From: an uncultured Halocynthiibacter sp.
GTDB taxonomy: Bacteria > Pseudomonadota > Alphaproteobacteria > Rhodobacterales > Rhodobacteraceae
Direction: 5' to 3'
Length of the DNA stretch: 64,000 bases
Assembly (NCBI GenBank): GCA_947503035.1
Contig: CANNCD010000004.1
Location: 124,001-188,000, forward strand
Shown here: in pieces, positions 45,701 through 55,162 of the stretch
Position numbering within the stretch: position 1 is the first letter of the stretch
Layout: every line of letters starts with the position of its first letter
Translations under genes and position numbers: made by a program
Notes under the pieces: generated by a model
What the model was told of the DNA's origin: nothing
Database searches by the model: none
Seen by the model: only the letters and a program-made list of their open reading frames with translations

Positions 45701-46642
45701 ATGACACTTAAAGTTGCCTTTCAGATGGATCCGATCACGGATGTAAATATCAACGCCGACAGCTCGTTTCGGATTGCTGAAGAGGCGCAGGTGCGTGGGC
45801 ATGAGCTGTTTTATTATACGCCAGACAACCTAGCTTATGAGAACGGCAAGATCACCGCGCGCGGCCATTTTATGACGGTTCAGCGGGTCGAAGGTGATCA
45901 TGTTACTCTTGGCGATGAGGTCAGCGTAGATCTCGCGGACTTCGATGTGGTTTGGCTCCGTCAGGACCCGCCGTTTGATATGGGGTATATCACAACGACG
46001 CATCTTCTTGATCGCATCCATCCAGACACTTTGGTGGTGAATGACCCATTTTGGGTGCGGAATTATCCTGAAAAATTGCTGGTGCTTGACTTCCCAGAGC
46101 TTACTCCGCCGACAACAATCGCGCGGAATCTCGACACTATTAAGGCGTTCAAAGACGAGCACAGCGACGTTATTTTGAAACCTCTTTACGGCAATGGGGG
46201 GGCTGGTGTTTTCCGCCTCGGGCCACAAGACCGCAACCTTGCCTCGCTTCATGAGCTGTTTTCGGGGATCAACTCCGAGCCGCTTATCGTGCAGAAATTC
46301 CTGCCTGATGTGTCCAACGGCGACAAACGTGTGATTCTCGTTGATGGCGAACCTGTCGGTGCGATCAATCGCGTTCCAGCTGCGGGTGAAACCCGCTCGA
46401 ACATGCATGTGGGCGGTCGACCAGAGAAGGTTGGCCTGACTGAACGTGATTTGGAAATCTGCGCGGCAATTGGCCCGCTGTTGCGCGAAAAAGGGCAGGT
46501 GTTCGTGGGCATCGATGTTATCGGGGACTACTTGACCGAAATCAACGTTACATCACCGACGGGAATCCAAGAGCTTGAGCGCTTTGATGGCACCAACATC
46601 GCCGAGAAAATCTGGATGGCGATTGAGGCGAAGCGTACCTAG
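45701..46642 (+). CDS. gshB: Glutathione synthetase
   Basis: Ligates gamma-glutamylcysteine and glycine with ATP. The 313 residues contain an N-terminal substrate domain starting [22 protein letters not shown], an ATP-grasp core with [15 protein letters not shown], and the C-terminal [12 protein letters not shown] signature. Length is standard. An AGGAG ribosome site lies before the ATG. The stop overlaps convergent comM through CTAG. It supplies glutathione for enzymes such as the transferase 1.6 kb away. Confidence 0.96.
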   Translation: MTLKVAFQMDPITDVNINADSSFRIAEEAQVRGHELFYYTPDNLAYENGKITARGHFMTVQRVEGDHVTLGDEVSVDLADFDVVWLRQDPPFDMGYITTTHLLDRIHPDTLVVNDPFWVRNYPEKLLVLDFPELTPPTTIARNLDTIKAFKDEHSDVILKPLYGNGGAGVFRLGPQDRNLASLHELFSGINSEPLIVQKFLPDVSNGDKRVILVDGEPVGAINRVPAAGETRSNMHVGGRPEKVGLTERDLEICAAIGPLLREKGQVFVGIDVIGDYLTEINVTSPTGIQELERFDGTNIAEKIWMAIEAKRT

Positions 46643-48141
46643 CCACCTGTGCGATACGACAGGGCTTCGCTGATGTGGTGCCGCTGAATAACTTCTCGCC
46701 GATCAAGGTCGGCAATCGTGCGCGCGACTCGCAGGACGCGGTGATACCCACGCGCGGTTAACCTAAATTTGGGCGCTATCTGGCTCAGGAGCGCTTGCGC
46801 GTCGGGCGCTGGCGTTGCGACCTTTTCTAAAAGCGCGCCCTCTATGTCTGAGTTTGTGTAGATGTGGTCGAGCTGCGCGTATCGTGCATCTTGAATGGCG
46901 CGCGCTGCCGCGACACGTTTTCTGATGACCTCCGAGGTCTCGCCGTTCTGGGGGATTGATAGGTCATTCAACGAGACAGGCGGAACATCGATTCGCAAAT
47001 CGAACCGATCCATCAGGGGGCCCGACACCTTGCCGATGTAGTCTTGCCCGCATTTTGGCGCGCGCGAACACGCCATTTCCGGATCAACCAAATGGCCACA
47101 CCGGCATGGGTTCGCAGCCGCAACAAGCATAAAACGACTGGGATATTTCACATGGCTGTCCGCGCGGGCCACGTGGATCTCGCCTGTTTCTATGGGTTGC
47201 CTGAGCGTATCCAGCACGGATCGGGAAAACTCGGGGAGCTCATCCAGAAATAATACGCCATTATGCGCAAGAGAGACCTCACCAGGTTGGGCACGCCGCC
47301 CTCCTCCGGCAATGGCCGCCATGGATGCGGTGTGGTGGGGCGCGCAAAATGGTCGCTCTCTCGAAATTCCGGTTGCTGCAATATCGCCCGAAAGGGACCG
47401 AATAATGGATGTTTCAAGCGCTTCACGCGCGGACAACGGCGGTAAGATCGAAGGAATGCGGGCGGCCAGCATGGATTTTCCCGATCCGGGTGGACCCACA
47501 AATACGATATGGTGGCGGCCCGTCGCCGCGATTTCGAGCGCGCGTTTTGCCCGTTCTTGTCCCTTTACGTCCGAAAAATCTTTGGGATTTCGCGCCTTGG
47601 CCATTTCGCTTGGGCGGGCCGCAGAAAGCGGGGCGTGTCCCGAAAGATGTTTTGTCGTTTCAAGCAATGTGCGCGGTGCAAAAACGGGGGTTGTCCCGAT
47701 AAACGCCGCTTCGGGGCCGCACTCGGCAGGGCAGATGAGCGAACGCCCCGTTTCCGCAGCGGCCATCGCAGCCGGAAGCGCGCCGTTTACCGGAATAAGG
47801 CGCCCGTCCAACGACAATTCCCCAACCGCAATCGCATTCGAAAGCTGATCTTGCGGTACGATGTCAATCGCGGCCAAAAGAGCCAACGCGATGGGTAGAT
47901 CAAAATGCGACCCAATCTTGGGCAGGTTCGCCGGTGACAGATTGATGGTGATGCGTTTGGCGGGAAAGGCAATATTCATGGAATGAAGGGCGGCGCGCAC
48001 CCGTTCGCGGGCCTCGGATACGGCCTTGTCCGGAAGACCGACGATATTGAATGCTGGCAATCCCGAAGACAGAATGCACTGCACCTCGACCTCGCGGGGG
48101 TCGATGCCATCAAAGGCGACGGTAACTGCGCTTGTGATCAA
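46639..48141 (-). CDS. comM: YifB-family magnesium-chelatase-like AAA ATPase (ComM)
   Basis: The 500-residue protein has an N-terminal Lon-like/ChlI domain (about 1-170, [11 protein letters not shown] to PANLPK), an AAA core with Walker [11 protein letters not shown] near 220 and Walker [10 protein letters not shown], and a C-terminal Mg-chelatase segment. In naturally competent bacteria ComM is a branch-migration helicase aiding recombination of incoming DNA. No competence gene lies beside it here. Confidence 0.93.
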   Translation of the reverse strand: MITSAVTVAFDGIDPREVEVQCILSSGLPAFNIVGLPDKAVSEARERVRAALHSMNIAFPAKRITINLSPANLPKIGSHFDLPIALALLAAIDIVPQDQLSNAIAVGELSLDGRLIPVNGALPAAMAAAETGRSLICPAECGPEAAFIGTTPVFAPRTLLETTKHLSGHAPLSAARPSEMAKARNPKDFSDVKGQERAKRALEIAATGRHHIVFVGPPGSGKSMLAARIPSILPPLSAREALETSIIRSLSGDIAATGISRERPFCAPHHTASMAAIAGGGRRAQPGEVSLAHNGVLFLDELPEFSRSVLDTLRQPIETGEIHVARADSHVKYPSRFMLVAAANPCRCGHLVDPEMACSRAPKCGQDYIGKVSGPLMDRFDLRIDVPPVSLNDLSIPQNGETSEVIRKRVAAARAIQDARYAQLDHIYTNSDIEGALLEKVATPAPDAQALLSQIAPKFRLTARGYHRVLRVARTIADLDRREVIQRHHISEALSYRTGG

Positions 48142-48209
48142 TGTGCGGCCTCATCCTATTAACCAATACAATCAAGCTAAGAGGATGAGGGTTTAAGAAA
48201 GGTTAACGA

Positions 48210-49088
48210 CTAGTTGCCGCGAAACAGTTTCATGAAGTCTGGCCATGCGTTGGGGTCTGCCACGGTTTTGTCGCGGCAGGTTGGGTTGCAAAACCCGATT
48301 AGCCGACCGTCAAATTCACCGAAGTCCGTTGGAGGTTTCCCAGAATAAGGGCAGGCGGGATTTTCTCCGGACGTCGCCGTTGAAGCTGTGGCCTCGATGG
48401 TCGATTGCACAGGCCAATCGGTTTGCCGATATGGGCGGCTGTAAACTATCTTGTCCTCACCAAGAGCAAGCCCAAGTGCGCGCCATTGACGAAACAATTG
48501 GTCGTTCAAATGCGCATCCACATAGGCCTGCGAGCTCTTAGACACAACAAGCCCGTATCCGGCGATCCGCACTGCTATTGGGGCGAACATGGCATCTGCG
48601 ATTGAATAGGATCCAAACAACCAAGGACCATGGTGGCCATAACGTGAACGCGCCATTTCCCAAAGCTTTTCAATGCGCTCGACGTCTGACAGGACTGTTT
48701 CGGGTGCGTCACAATCGGTGTAAGCCGTTCGTACATTCATCGGGCAATGTTCGCGCAACGCTCCAAACCCTGCGTGCATTTCACAGGATATCATGCGCGC
48801 GAAAGCCCGTGCGCTTGGGTCTTTGGGCCACATCTGTGCCTCGGGGTGACGGTCGTTCAATTCCTCGGCAATCGCAAGGCTGTCGGCAATGGCGGTTCCA
48901 TCATCAAAACGGAGCGCAGGGACCGTGCGCGCAGGGGCAAACCCGTCCCACAGGTCGCTATAAAACTGGTCGTTCCCAAGGGTTAATACCGCGGTCGAGA
49001 CAGGGATTTCGAACTTTTTAAAGAGAAGCCAGCCACGCAGGGACCAGCTTGAATAGGCGTAATCGCCAAGTGCGAGTGTATAGGTCAT
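48210..49088 (-). CDS. Glutathione S-transferase fused to a TRASH-like cysteine motif
   Basis: Residues 1-80 form a thioredoxin-like GST N-domain (SSWSLRGWLL, VPALRFDDG, IADSLAIAEEL), 90-205 the helical C-domain. After a linker the tail holds C246-x20-C267-x3-C271 (with the context GFCNPTC), exactly the C-x19-22-C-x3-C pattern of TRASH metal-binding domains. Total length of 292 exceeds the usual 200-230. The tail could sense or bind metal such as copper, but the transferase is not otherwise typical of metal systems. No neighbour on its strand shares a clear task. Confidence 0.85.
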   Translation of the reverse strand: MTYTLALGDYAYSSWSLRGWLLFKKFEIPVSTAVLTLGNDQFYSDLWDGFAPARTVPALRFDDGTAIADSLAIAEELNDRHPEAQMWPKDPSARAFARMISCEMHAGFGALREHCPMNVRTAYTDCDAPETVLSDVERIEKLWEMARSRYGHHGPWLFGSYSIADAMFAPIAVRIAGYGLVVSKSSQAYVDAHLNDQLFRQWRALGLALGEDKIVYSRPYRQTDWPVQSTIEATASTATSGENPACPYSGKPPTDFGEFDGRLIGFCNPTCRDKTVADPNAWPDFMKLFRGN

Positions 49089-49128
49089 GCCCCGAGCCTA
49101 AGGGCGAATGCGCAAATGAGTAAAGTGA

Positions 49129-49728
49129 TTATTTGTGCGTTAATTCATCATTGTTGGTGATGTTTTTCGCCGCGGCATTAACCAACTTTGCCGACCATTC
49201 GCTATCATAGGTTAACACTGTGACCGACAGATTATCCACCTTTTGCGCAAACGCGTCATAGGCGGAAATCTGTTTCGCGCGTTGAATTTGCGTCAGGATC
49301 GATCCGAAATGGGCCACGACGATGATGTCGGGGTGTCCAAGAGAAATAAGGTCATCCGCCGCCGCGTTCACCCGTGCGGCAACCATGTTCCAGCTTTCGC
49401 CGCCGGGGGCGGAGACATCGCCCGGTGTCTCCCAAAATGCGCGAATCCGGTCGCTGTCGGTCACGGCATCAAAGGCCATGTCCTCCCAATCCCCAAAGTG
49501 GATTTCACGCAAACGGGGGTCATGCGCCAGTCGTGGACGTCCATCGGCGATTTTATCTGCAGTAACGATGGCGCGAGACAAATCGGATGAAATGATTGGC
49601 GCGTTCGGCAACACAGACCGGAGTGCGGAGAATGTGTCTCCGTCCGAAGTGTCGGCCACGCGGTCCGTCCAGCCGACCATTGTTTTTGCGTGCGTCGGGG
49701 CATGTCGCACCCACCAAAGTCGCGTCAC
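49129..49728 (-). CDS. Histidine phosphatase family protein (CobC-like)
   Basis: The 199-residue protein starts at GTG 49728, overlapping the cobU stop as GTGA. It carries the phosphoglycerate-mutase-like catalytic RHAPT (RHG variant) at the N-terminus, the second arginine in SDLSRAIVTAD, a Glu in REIHFGDWED and the late His in VVAHFGS. Coupled to cobU, it is probably an alpha-ribazole-5'-phosphate phosphatase of the nucleotide-loop pathway of cobalamin synthesis. A longer frame upstream is only an overlap with cobU and is rejected. Confidence 0.85.
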   Translation of the reverse strand: MTRLWWVRHAPTHAKTMVGWTDRVADTSDGDTFSALRSVLPNAPIISSDLSRAIVTADKIADGRPRLAHDPRLREIHFGDWEDMAFDAVTDSDRIRAFWETPGDVSAPGGESWNMVAARVNAAADDLISLGHPDIIVVAHFGSILTQIQRAKQISAYDAFAQKVDNLSVTVLTYDSEWSAKLVNAAAKNITNNDELTHK

Positions 49729-50252
49729 GACGGCCACGTGCCCTTGAGCGGAAACGGAAGTCCCGCCATAACCCCGATGACCGTGTCGGCTTGTTCCGCG
49801 ATCCGCTGGTTCAGTCGACCTTGCGCGTTGCGGAAACTGCGAGACAGGGCGTTGTCGGGTACAATGCCCGCGCCGACTTCGTTCGACACAATCACGACCG
49901 GCGACGCACACGCCCCCAAAGCGCGAAGCAGATCGGTCTGCGCGGTCTCAAGGTCAGTCTCAGCAAGGAGTTGATTTGTGAGCCAGAGCGTCGCGCAGTC
50001 AAACAGAACAATCGCATCGTTTGGAATGTCGGCAAGCGCGTCGGCGGCGTGCATTGGCGCCTCGATCGTGGTCCAGTCGTCGCCGCGTTGAACCTTATGA
50101 TCGTGGATCTTGGCGCGCATTTCGTCGTCCCAGGCCTCGGCCGTTGCGATATAGAAACGTGGGCGATCCACATCCATCACAAGGGTCTCGGCATGTCGGG
50201 ATTTCCCCGAGGCCGCCCCCCCCAATACCAATGTCAGCTGTGGCAAATTCAT
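49725..50252 (-). CDS. cobU: Bifunctional adenosylcobinamide kinase/guanylyltransferase
   Basis: Phosphorylates adenosylcobinamide and attaches GMP, late in B12 synthesis. The 175-residue protein shows the P-loop LGGAASGKSRHAE (about 10-22) and the guanylylated-His region with YIATAEAWDDEMRAKIHDHKVQR. GTGA overlap ties it to the phosphatase. These are the only cobalamin genes seen; the B12-dependent ecm at 20 kb needs the product. Confidence 0.94.
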   Translation of the reverse strand: MNLPQLTLVLGGAASGKSRHAETLVMDVDRPRFYIATAEAWDDEMRAKIHDHKVQRGDDWTTIEAPMHAADALADIPNDAIVLFDCATLWLTNQLLAETDLETAQTDLLRALGACASPVVIVSNEVGAGIVPDNALSRSFRNAQGRLNQRIAEQADTVIGVMAGLPFPLKGTWPS

Positions 50253-50378
50253 GCGCGTGTTCCTTTTGACTTGCTTGTGCCTAGCAAGCTCAACGTCGGT
50301 TGTTAAGCCGAAACCGCTGCCGCAGCCTTGTGTATGACGGCGCAGGGGCTTACATCTTTTGGAAACGAAAGGGCGATT

Positions 50379-51578
50379 ATGCTGGCTGGTAAACGTATTC
50401 TCTTGATCATCGGTGGCGGCATTGCCGCGTTTAAGTCACTGGACCTGATCCGCCGTCTGCGCGAACAGGGCGCGACGGTCACCCCCGTGATTACCCGCTC
50501 GGGCCAGCAATTTGTGACGCCTTTGTCGGTATCGGGTTTGGCCGCGCAAAAGGTCTATACCGAACTATTTGATCTGACGGATGAGGCCGAGATGGGCCAT
50601 ATCGAATTGTCCCGCGCTGCCGATTTGGTTGTGGTCGCGCCCGCGACTGCGGATTTGATGGCCAAGATGGCCGGTGGTCACGCGGATGATCTAGCCAGCA
50701 CTCTTTTGATGGCGACGGATAAGCCCGTCCTGATTGCGCCGTCGATGAATGTGCGGATGTGGGACCACCCCGCGACCCAACGCAATTTGGCCACGCTCAG
50801 GGGCGACTGCATTCATGTGGTCGGACCGGATGATGGCGCGATGGCCTGCGGTGAATTCGGTCCCGGTCGTTTGGCCGAGGTCCCCGCGATTATCGATGGC
50901 ATTTCTGGAGTTTTGGCTGATGGCCCGTTAAAGGGCAAACACATCGTGGTGACATCCGGCCCAACGCATGAACCCATTGATCCTGTGCGCTATATTGCCA
51001 ATCGGTCGTCTGGTGCGCAGGGGACATCCATTGCACGCGCCCTTGCGGCGCTGGGCGCGAATGTGACCTTTGTTACTGGTCCCGCCGATGTTGCGCCGCC
51101 CGCCGGCGTGACGGTTGTACCGGTGCAAACCGCGCGTGAAATGCAGGCCGCGGTTCATGCAGCATTGCCCGCCGATGCGGTGATCTGTGCGGCTGCCGTT
51201 GCCGATTGGCATGTGGTTGGTGCTGGCAACAGCAAGATAAAAAAGGACGCAGACGGGAATACTCCTGCGCTTGAATTCGCGGAAAATCCTGACATTTTGG
51301 CCGAGATCAGCCAGATGAAAACCGGACGTCCTGCTCTGGTCGTGGGGTTTGCTGCGGAAACCGATGACGTGATCGGGAACGCCACGGCGAAACGTATCCG
51401 CAAGCAATGCGACTGGATTTTGGCCAACGACGTGCGTCCCGAAACGGGCATCATGGGGGGCGATGAAAACGCCGTGACCCTGATCAAAGAAGCAAGCGCC
51501 GACGTCTGGCCCCGCATGTCCAAGGACACGGTCGCGCGCAAACTGGCCACGGCGATCTCTGACGCCTTGACGAAATAG
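50379..51578 (+). CDS. coaBC: Bifunctional phosphopantothenoylcysteine decarboxylase/phosphopantothenate-cysteine ligase
   Basis: Makes 4'-phosphopantetheine in coenzyme A synthesis. The 399 residues contain the flavoprotein CoaC half (GGGIAAFKS, PSMNVRMWDHPA with the active-site region, and PNDGAMACGEFGPGR-type segment) and the CoaB ligase half (TSGPTHEPIDPVRYIANRSSG, then NDV). GAAAGGG stands before ATG 50379, deciding against an in-frame ATG 51 bases upstream. It begins the coaBC-dut-moeB-dcp run. Confidence 0.96.
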   Translation: MLAGKRILLIIGGGIAAFKSLDLIRRLREQGATVTPVITRSGQQFVTPLSVSGLAAQKVYTELFDLTDEAEMGHIELSRAADLVVVAPATADLMAKMAGGHADDLASTLLMATDKPVLIAPSMNVRMWDHPATQRNLATLRGDCIHVVGPDDGAMACGEFGPGRLAEVPAIIDGISGVLADGPLKGKHIVVTSGPTHEPIDPVRYIANRSSGAQGTSIARALAALGANVTFVTGPADVAPPAGVTVVPVQTAREMQAAVHAALPADAVICAAAVADWHVVGAGNSKIKKDADGNTPALEFAENPDILAEISQMKTGRPALVVGFAAETDDVIGNATAKRIRKQCDWILANDVRPETGIMGGDENAVTLIKEASADVWPRMSKDTVARKLATAISDALTK

Positions 51579-51587
51579 GATCCCGAT

Positions 51588-52049
51588 ATGGTCACTGTTC
51601 ATTTTCAATATTTGTCCGATGCGGACACATCTCTTGGTCTTCCGGCCTATGAAACTGGGGGTGCGGCGGCCGCCGATCTTCGGGCGAATTTCGCGCCGGA
51701 CGCGCGAGACGGGGTGACGATTGCCGCCGGTGGACGCGCCTTGATCCCGACCGGATTTCGGGTCGAAATCCCCCAAGGATATGAGGTCCAGATCCGCCCG
51801 CGTTCTGGGTTGGCCTTAAAACACGGCATCACTTTGCCCAATAGCCCCGGCACCATCGATAGCGATTATCGCGGCCCACTGGGCGTGATTGTGATGAACA
51901 TGGGCGACGCCGATTTCCACGTGAACCACGGCGACCGGATCGCCCAGATGGTGGTCGCGCCGGTGCTTCAGGCGGTGTTTGCCGTCGTTGATGGTTTGTC
52001 CGAAACAGAGCGCGGCGACGGCGGTTTTGGCTCTACGGGGCGCGCGTAA
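51588..52049 (+). CDS. dut: dUTP diphosphatase
   Basis: Hydrolyses dUTP to dUMP and pyrophosphate, keeping uracil out of DNA. The 153-residue trimeric-type enzyme shows all motifs: [35 protein letters not shown], and the C-terminal [11 protein letters not shown]. It follows coaBC after nine bases, a common pairing, and its stop overlaps the next start. Confidence 0.97.
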   Translation: MVTVHFQYLSDADTSLGLPAYETGGAAAADLRANFAPDARDGVTIAAGGRALIPTGFRVEIPQGYEVQIRPRSGLALKHGITLPNSPGTIDSDYRGPLGVIVMNMGDADFHVNHGDRIAQMVVAPVLQAVFAVVDGLSETERGDGGFGSTGRA

Positions 52050-53104
52050 TGGCATCGGTTCTGGGGCTTGGCATTGTTCTGTGGGTGTTTGGCCGGTTCA
52101 TGGGCGCAAGCATCCGCGCGCGGCTGGTCCTGATTGGCATTCTATACCTCGCGGTTCTGGGCGCGGTCATGGTTTTGCCCGCTGAAACGCCGTTGCGGGT
52201 GGCGCTTGGTGGATCCGCCAAACCGTGGCTTATCCTTGGTGGGGTTGCCGTGATTGTCGCGTCCTATGTTGCTGCTCTGCGCGCCATTAAGGCCCGTCAG
52301 AAACCAATGGATGCACCGGCGACCGGAACATTTTCCGATACCGAGCTTGACCGCTATGCCCGTCACATCGCCCTTCGTGATATCGGTGGCGCGGGTCAAA
52401 AACGTCTGAAAAATGCGCGGGTTTTGGTGGTCGGTGCGGGTGGCCTTGGCGCCCCTGCGTTGCAGTATCTTGCCGCGAGCGGGGTCGGCACCATCGGCGT
52501 CGTCGACGATGACACGGTGGAAAATTCGAACCTTGCCCGTCAGATTATCCACAAGGATGGGGCGATTGGCATGCCCAAGGTCCATTCCGCCGCCGCCGAG
52601 ATGACCGCGCAAAACCCGTTCATAACCGTTCTGCCATTTCACCGTCGTTTGACCGCCGAAGACGCCGCAGAACTGATCACGGATTTCGACGTGGTTCTGG
52701 ATGGCACCGACAATTTCGACACACGCTATCTGGTCAATGCGGCCTGTGTCGCGGCGGGCGTGCCGCTTGTCTCGGGGGCGTTGACCACGTGGGAGGGGCA
52801 GCTTTCGATCTTTGATCCGGCGAACGACACCCCCTGTTACAAATGCATTTTCCCCGATCCCCCCGCGCCACACCTCGCGCCCAGCTGTTCTGAGGCGGGC
52901 GTATTTTCACCACTACCCGGTGTGGTCGGTGCCATGATGGCCGGCGAGGCGATGAAGATCATCACAGGGGCCGGCGCGACCCTGCGCGGCGAGATGCTGA
53001 TCTATGACGCGGCCTATGGTGAAACGCGCAAAATTGGGCTGAAACGGCGCGCGGATTGTCCTGTGTGCGCGTCTGCTCTGGACGTTTCGGATGGCGCGGC
53101 ATAG
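52049..53104 (+). CDS. moeB: MoeB/ThiF-family adenylyltransferase with N-terminal membrane segments
   Basis: The catalytic part (about residues 98-345) is a ThiF/MoeB/E1-like domain with ATP-binding GAGGLGAPALQ, adenylylation region DDDTVENSNLARQ, and zinc ligands C-x2-C (CYKC) and C-x2-C (CPVC). It would adenylate the C-terminus of a ubiquitin-like sulfur carrier such as MoaD or ThiS. About 90 N-terminal residues are hydrophobic with three likely membrane helices, which are absent from E. coli MoeB (249 aa). The start overlaps the dut stop (TAATG). Which carrier it serves is open. Confidence 0.85.
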   Translation: MASVLGLGIVLWVFGRFMGASIRARLVLIGILYLAVLGAVMVLPAETPLRVALGGSAKPWLILGGVAVIVASYVAALRAIKARQKPMDAPATGTFSDTELDRYARHIALRDIGGAGQKRLKNARVLVVGAGGLGAPALQYLAASGVGTIGVVDDDTVENSNLARQIIHKDGAIGMPKVHSAAAEMTAQNPFITVLPFHRRLTAEDAAELITDFDVVLDGTDNFDTRYLVNAACVAAGVPLVSGALTTWEGQLSIFDPANDTPCYKCIFPDPPAPHLAPSCSEAGVFSPLPGVVGAMMAGEAMKIITGAGATLRGEMLIYDAAYGETRKIGLKRRADCPVCASALDVSDGAA

Positions 53105-53149
53105 CCTGTTTCCAAAGGGGTAAATATCCGACCCCACAAGGAGATAGCC

Positions 53150-55162
53150 ATGACCAACCCGTTGTTGTCCGACTGGACAAGCCCATTCCAAATGCCGCCC
53201 TTCGCGGATATTTCCGACGACGATTTTATGCCCGCCGTAGAGGTCGGATTCACCGAGGCCCGCGCCGCGATTGCTTCGATTTGTGACAACTCGGATGCTC
53301 CTACGTTTGAAAACACAATCGAGGCGTTGGAGCAGGCCGACGAAACGTTGAACCGTGTTTTGGGCGTGTTCTACAACCTCGCTGGCGCAGATAGCACCCC
53401 CGCCCGCGAGGCATTGCAGACCGAGCTTGCGCCGAAATTGTCGGCCTATTCGTCGGAAATTTCCATGAACGAGACCCTGTTTGAACGGGTCGATGCGGTG
53501 TGGAATGACCGCGATGGGTTGAACCCGGAACAACAGCGGGTTCTTGAACTGACCCGCCGTGGGTTTGTGCGTGCTGGTGCTGCATTGCAGGGCGACGCGC
53601 GTGATCGTTTGACTGACGTGAAATCCCGCCTAGCGGTGCTCGGCACCAAATTCACCCAGAACCTGTTGGCGGATGAACGGTCGTGGTTCATGGAGCTGTC
53701 TGAGGCCGACCTTGAAGGGTTGCCGGACTTCGTCATCGCCGATGCCCGCGCCGCAGGCGAGGCCCGCGAATTGGACGGCCCTGCCATTACGCTTGCCCGT
53801 GCGAGTATCACACCGTTTTTGCAATTCTCGCCGCGCCGCGATCTGCGCCAAAAGGCCTATGAGGCCTATGTCGCCCGTGGTGCGAACGGCGGGGACACCG
53901 ACAACCGTGTCATCGCCGCCGAGACCCTTGCGCTGCGCGAAGAGCGCGCGAAATTACTGGGCTATGACTGTTTTGCCGACTACAAATTGGAAACAGAAAT
54001 GGCCAAGACGCCGGACGCCGTGCGCGATCTGTTGATGGCCGTTTGGGAGCCGGCCAAGGCGCAGGCAGACGCCGATGCAACCGTGTTGACCGAGATGCTT
54101 CATGCGGATGGCCACAATGGCGATTTGGCCGCGTGGGACTGGAATTATTACGCTGCGAAACGTCGCAAGGCCGAACATGATTTGGACGAAGCCGAGCTGA
54201 AGCCTTACCTGCAATTGGACAAGATGATCGATGCGGCGTTTGACTGTTCGAGCCGTCTGTTTGGCCTGTCGTACCGTGAACTGGACGGCCCGCTCTATCA
54301 CCCAGACGCCCGCGCATGGGAAGTGACCCGTGGCGGTAAACATGTGGCCGTGTTCATCGGCGATTATTTCGCGCGTGGATCAAAACGGTCCGGCGCGTGG
54401 TGTTCCGCGATGCGCAGCCAGAAGAAGCTGGGCGGGGACGTCCAACCGATCGTCGTGAACGTCTGCAACTTTGCGAAACCAGCCGAGGGCGCTGCGGCGT
54501 TGTTGTCCTTTGATGATGCGCGCACCTTGTTCCACGAATTCGGCCACGCGCTTCACCAAATGTTGTCGAATGTCACCTATGAATCGATCTCGGGCACCTC
54601 TGTTGCGCGGGACTTTGTGGAATTGCCAAGCCAGCTTTATGAACACTGGTTGTCGGTGCCTGCGGTTCTTGAAACCTATGCGTTGCATGCCGACACCGAT
54701 GAACCCATGCCCGAGGAATTGTTGCAACGTCTGTTGGCGGCGCAGAATTTCGATATGGGCTTTGCGACCGTTGAATACGTGTCCAGCGCCTTGGTCGATC
54801 TGGCGTTCCACACGGGCGCCGCACCCGCCGATCCGATGGCCAAACAGGCCGAGGTTCTGGCCGAGATCGGCATGCCCGCCGCCATCAACATGCGTCACGC
54901 CACGCCGCAGTTCGCTCATGTCTTTGCGGGTGACGGTTATAGCAGCGGTTACTACAGCTATATGTGGTCCGAGGTGATGGATGCCGACGCGTTCGCCGCG
55001 TTCGAAGAGGCCGGTGGCGCGTTCGACGGCGACATGGCGAAACGGTTGGAGAAACACATTCTGTCGGCGGGCGGCTCACAGGACCCTGTGGAATTGTACA
55101 CCGCGTTCCGTGGTTCCATGCCCAAGGTCGACGCGCTGCTGCGTGGACGTGGTCTCGCCTAG
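53150..55162 (+). CDS. M3-family metallopeptidase (peptidyl-dipeptidase Dcp / oligopeptidase A type)
   Basis: A 670-residue zinc peptidase with HEFGHALH (zinc ligands H462 and H466) and the distal E-x3-D type ligand in the following helix. The N-terminal helical domain and the YEHWLSVPAVLETYALH segment fit the Dcp/OpdA group, which trims oligopeptides in the cytoplasm; length is typical. It has an AAGGAG ribosome site and ends the run begun by coaBC. Stop shares CTAG with convergent nagA. Confidence 0.93.
   Translation: MTNPLLSDWTSPFQMPPFADISDDDFMPAVEVGFTEARAAIASICDNSDAPTFENTIEALEQADETLNRVLGVFYNLAGADSTPAREALQTELAPKLSAYSSEISMNETLFERVDAVWNDRDGLNPEQQRVLELTRRGFVRAGAALQGDARDRLTDVKSRLAVLGTKFTQNLLADERSWFMELSEADLEGLPDFVIADARAAGEARELDGPAITLARASITPFLQFSPRRDLRQKAYEAYVARGANGGDTDNRVIAAETLALREERAKLLGYDCFADYKLETEMAKTPDAVRDLLMAVWEPAKAQADADATVLTEMLHADGHNGDLAAWDWNYYAAKRRKAEHDLDEAELKPYLQLDKMIDAAFDCSSRLFGLSYRELDGPLYHPDARAWEVTRGGKHVAVFIGDYFARGSKRSGAWCSAMRSQKKLGGDVQPIVVNVCNFAKPAEGAAALLSFDDARTLFHEFGHALHQMLSNVTYESISGTSVARDFVELPSQLYEHWLSVPAVLETYALHADTDEPMPEELLQRLLAAQNFDMGFATVEYVSSALVDLAFHTGAAPADPMAKQAEVLAEIGMPAAINMRHATPQFAHVFAGDGYSSGYYSYMWSEVMDADAFAAFEEAGGAFDGDMAKRLEKHILSAGGSQDPVELYTAFRGSMPKVDALLRGRGLA

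Noticed and set aside
48195-48210. TTTAAGAAAGGTTAAC between the GST gene and comM as a CtrA box
   Set aside because: Exact TTAA half-sites are six, not seven, bases apart.
49729-49911. N-terminal extension of the histidine phosphatase
   Set aside because: It is fully inside cobU in another frame and its residues (Arg, Gly, Ser rich) look non-natural; the GTGA junction gives a normal start.
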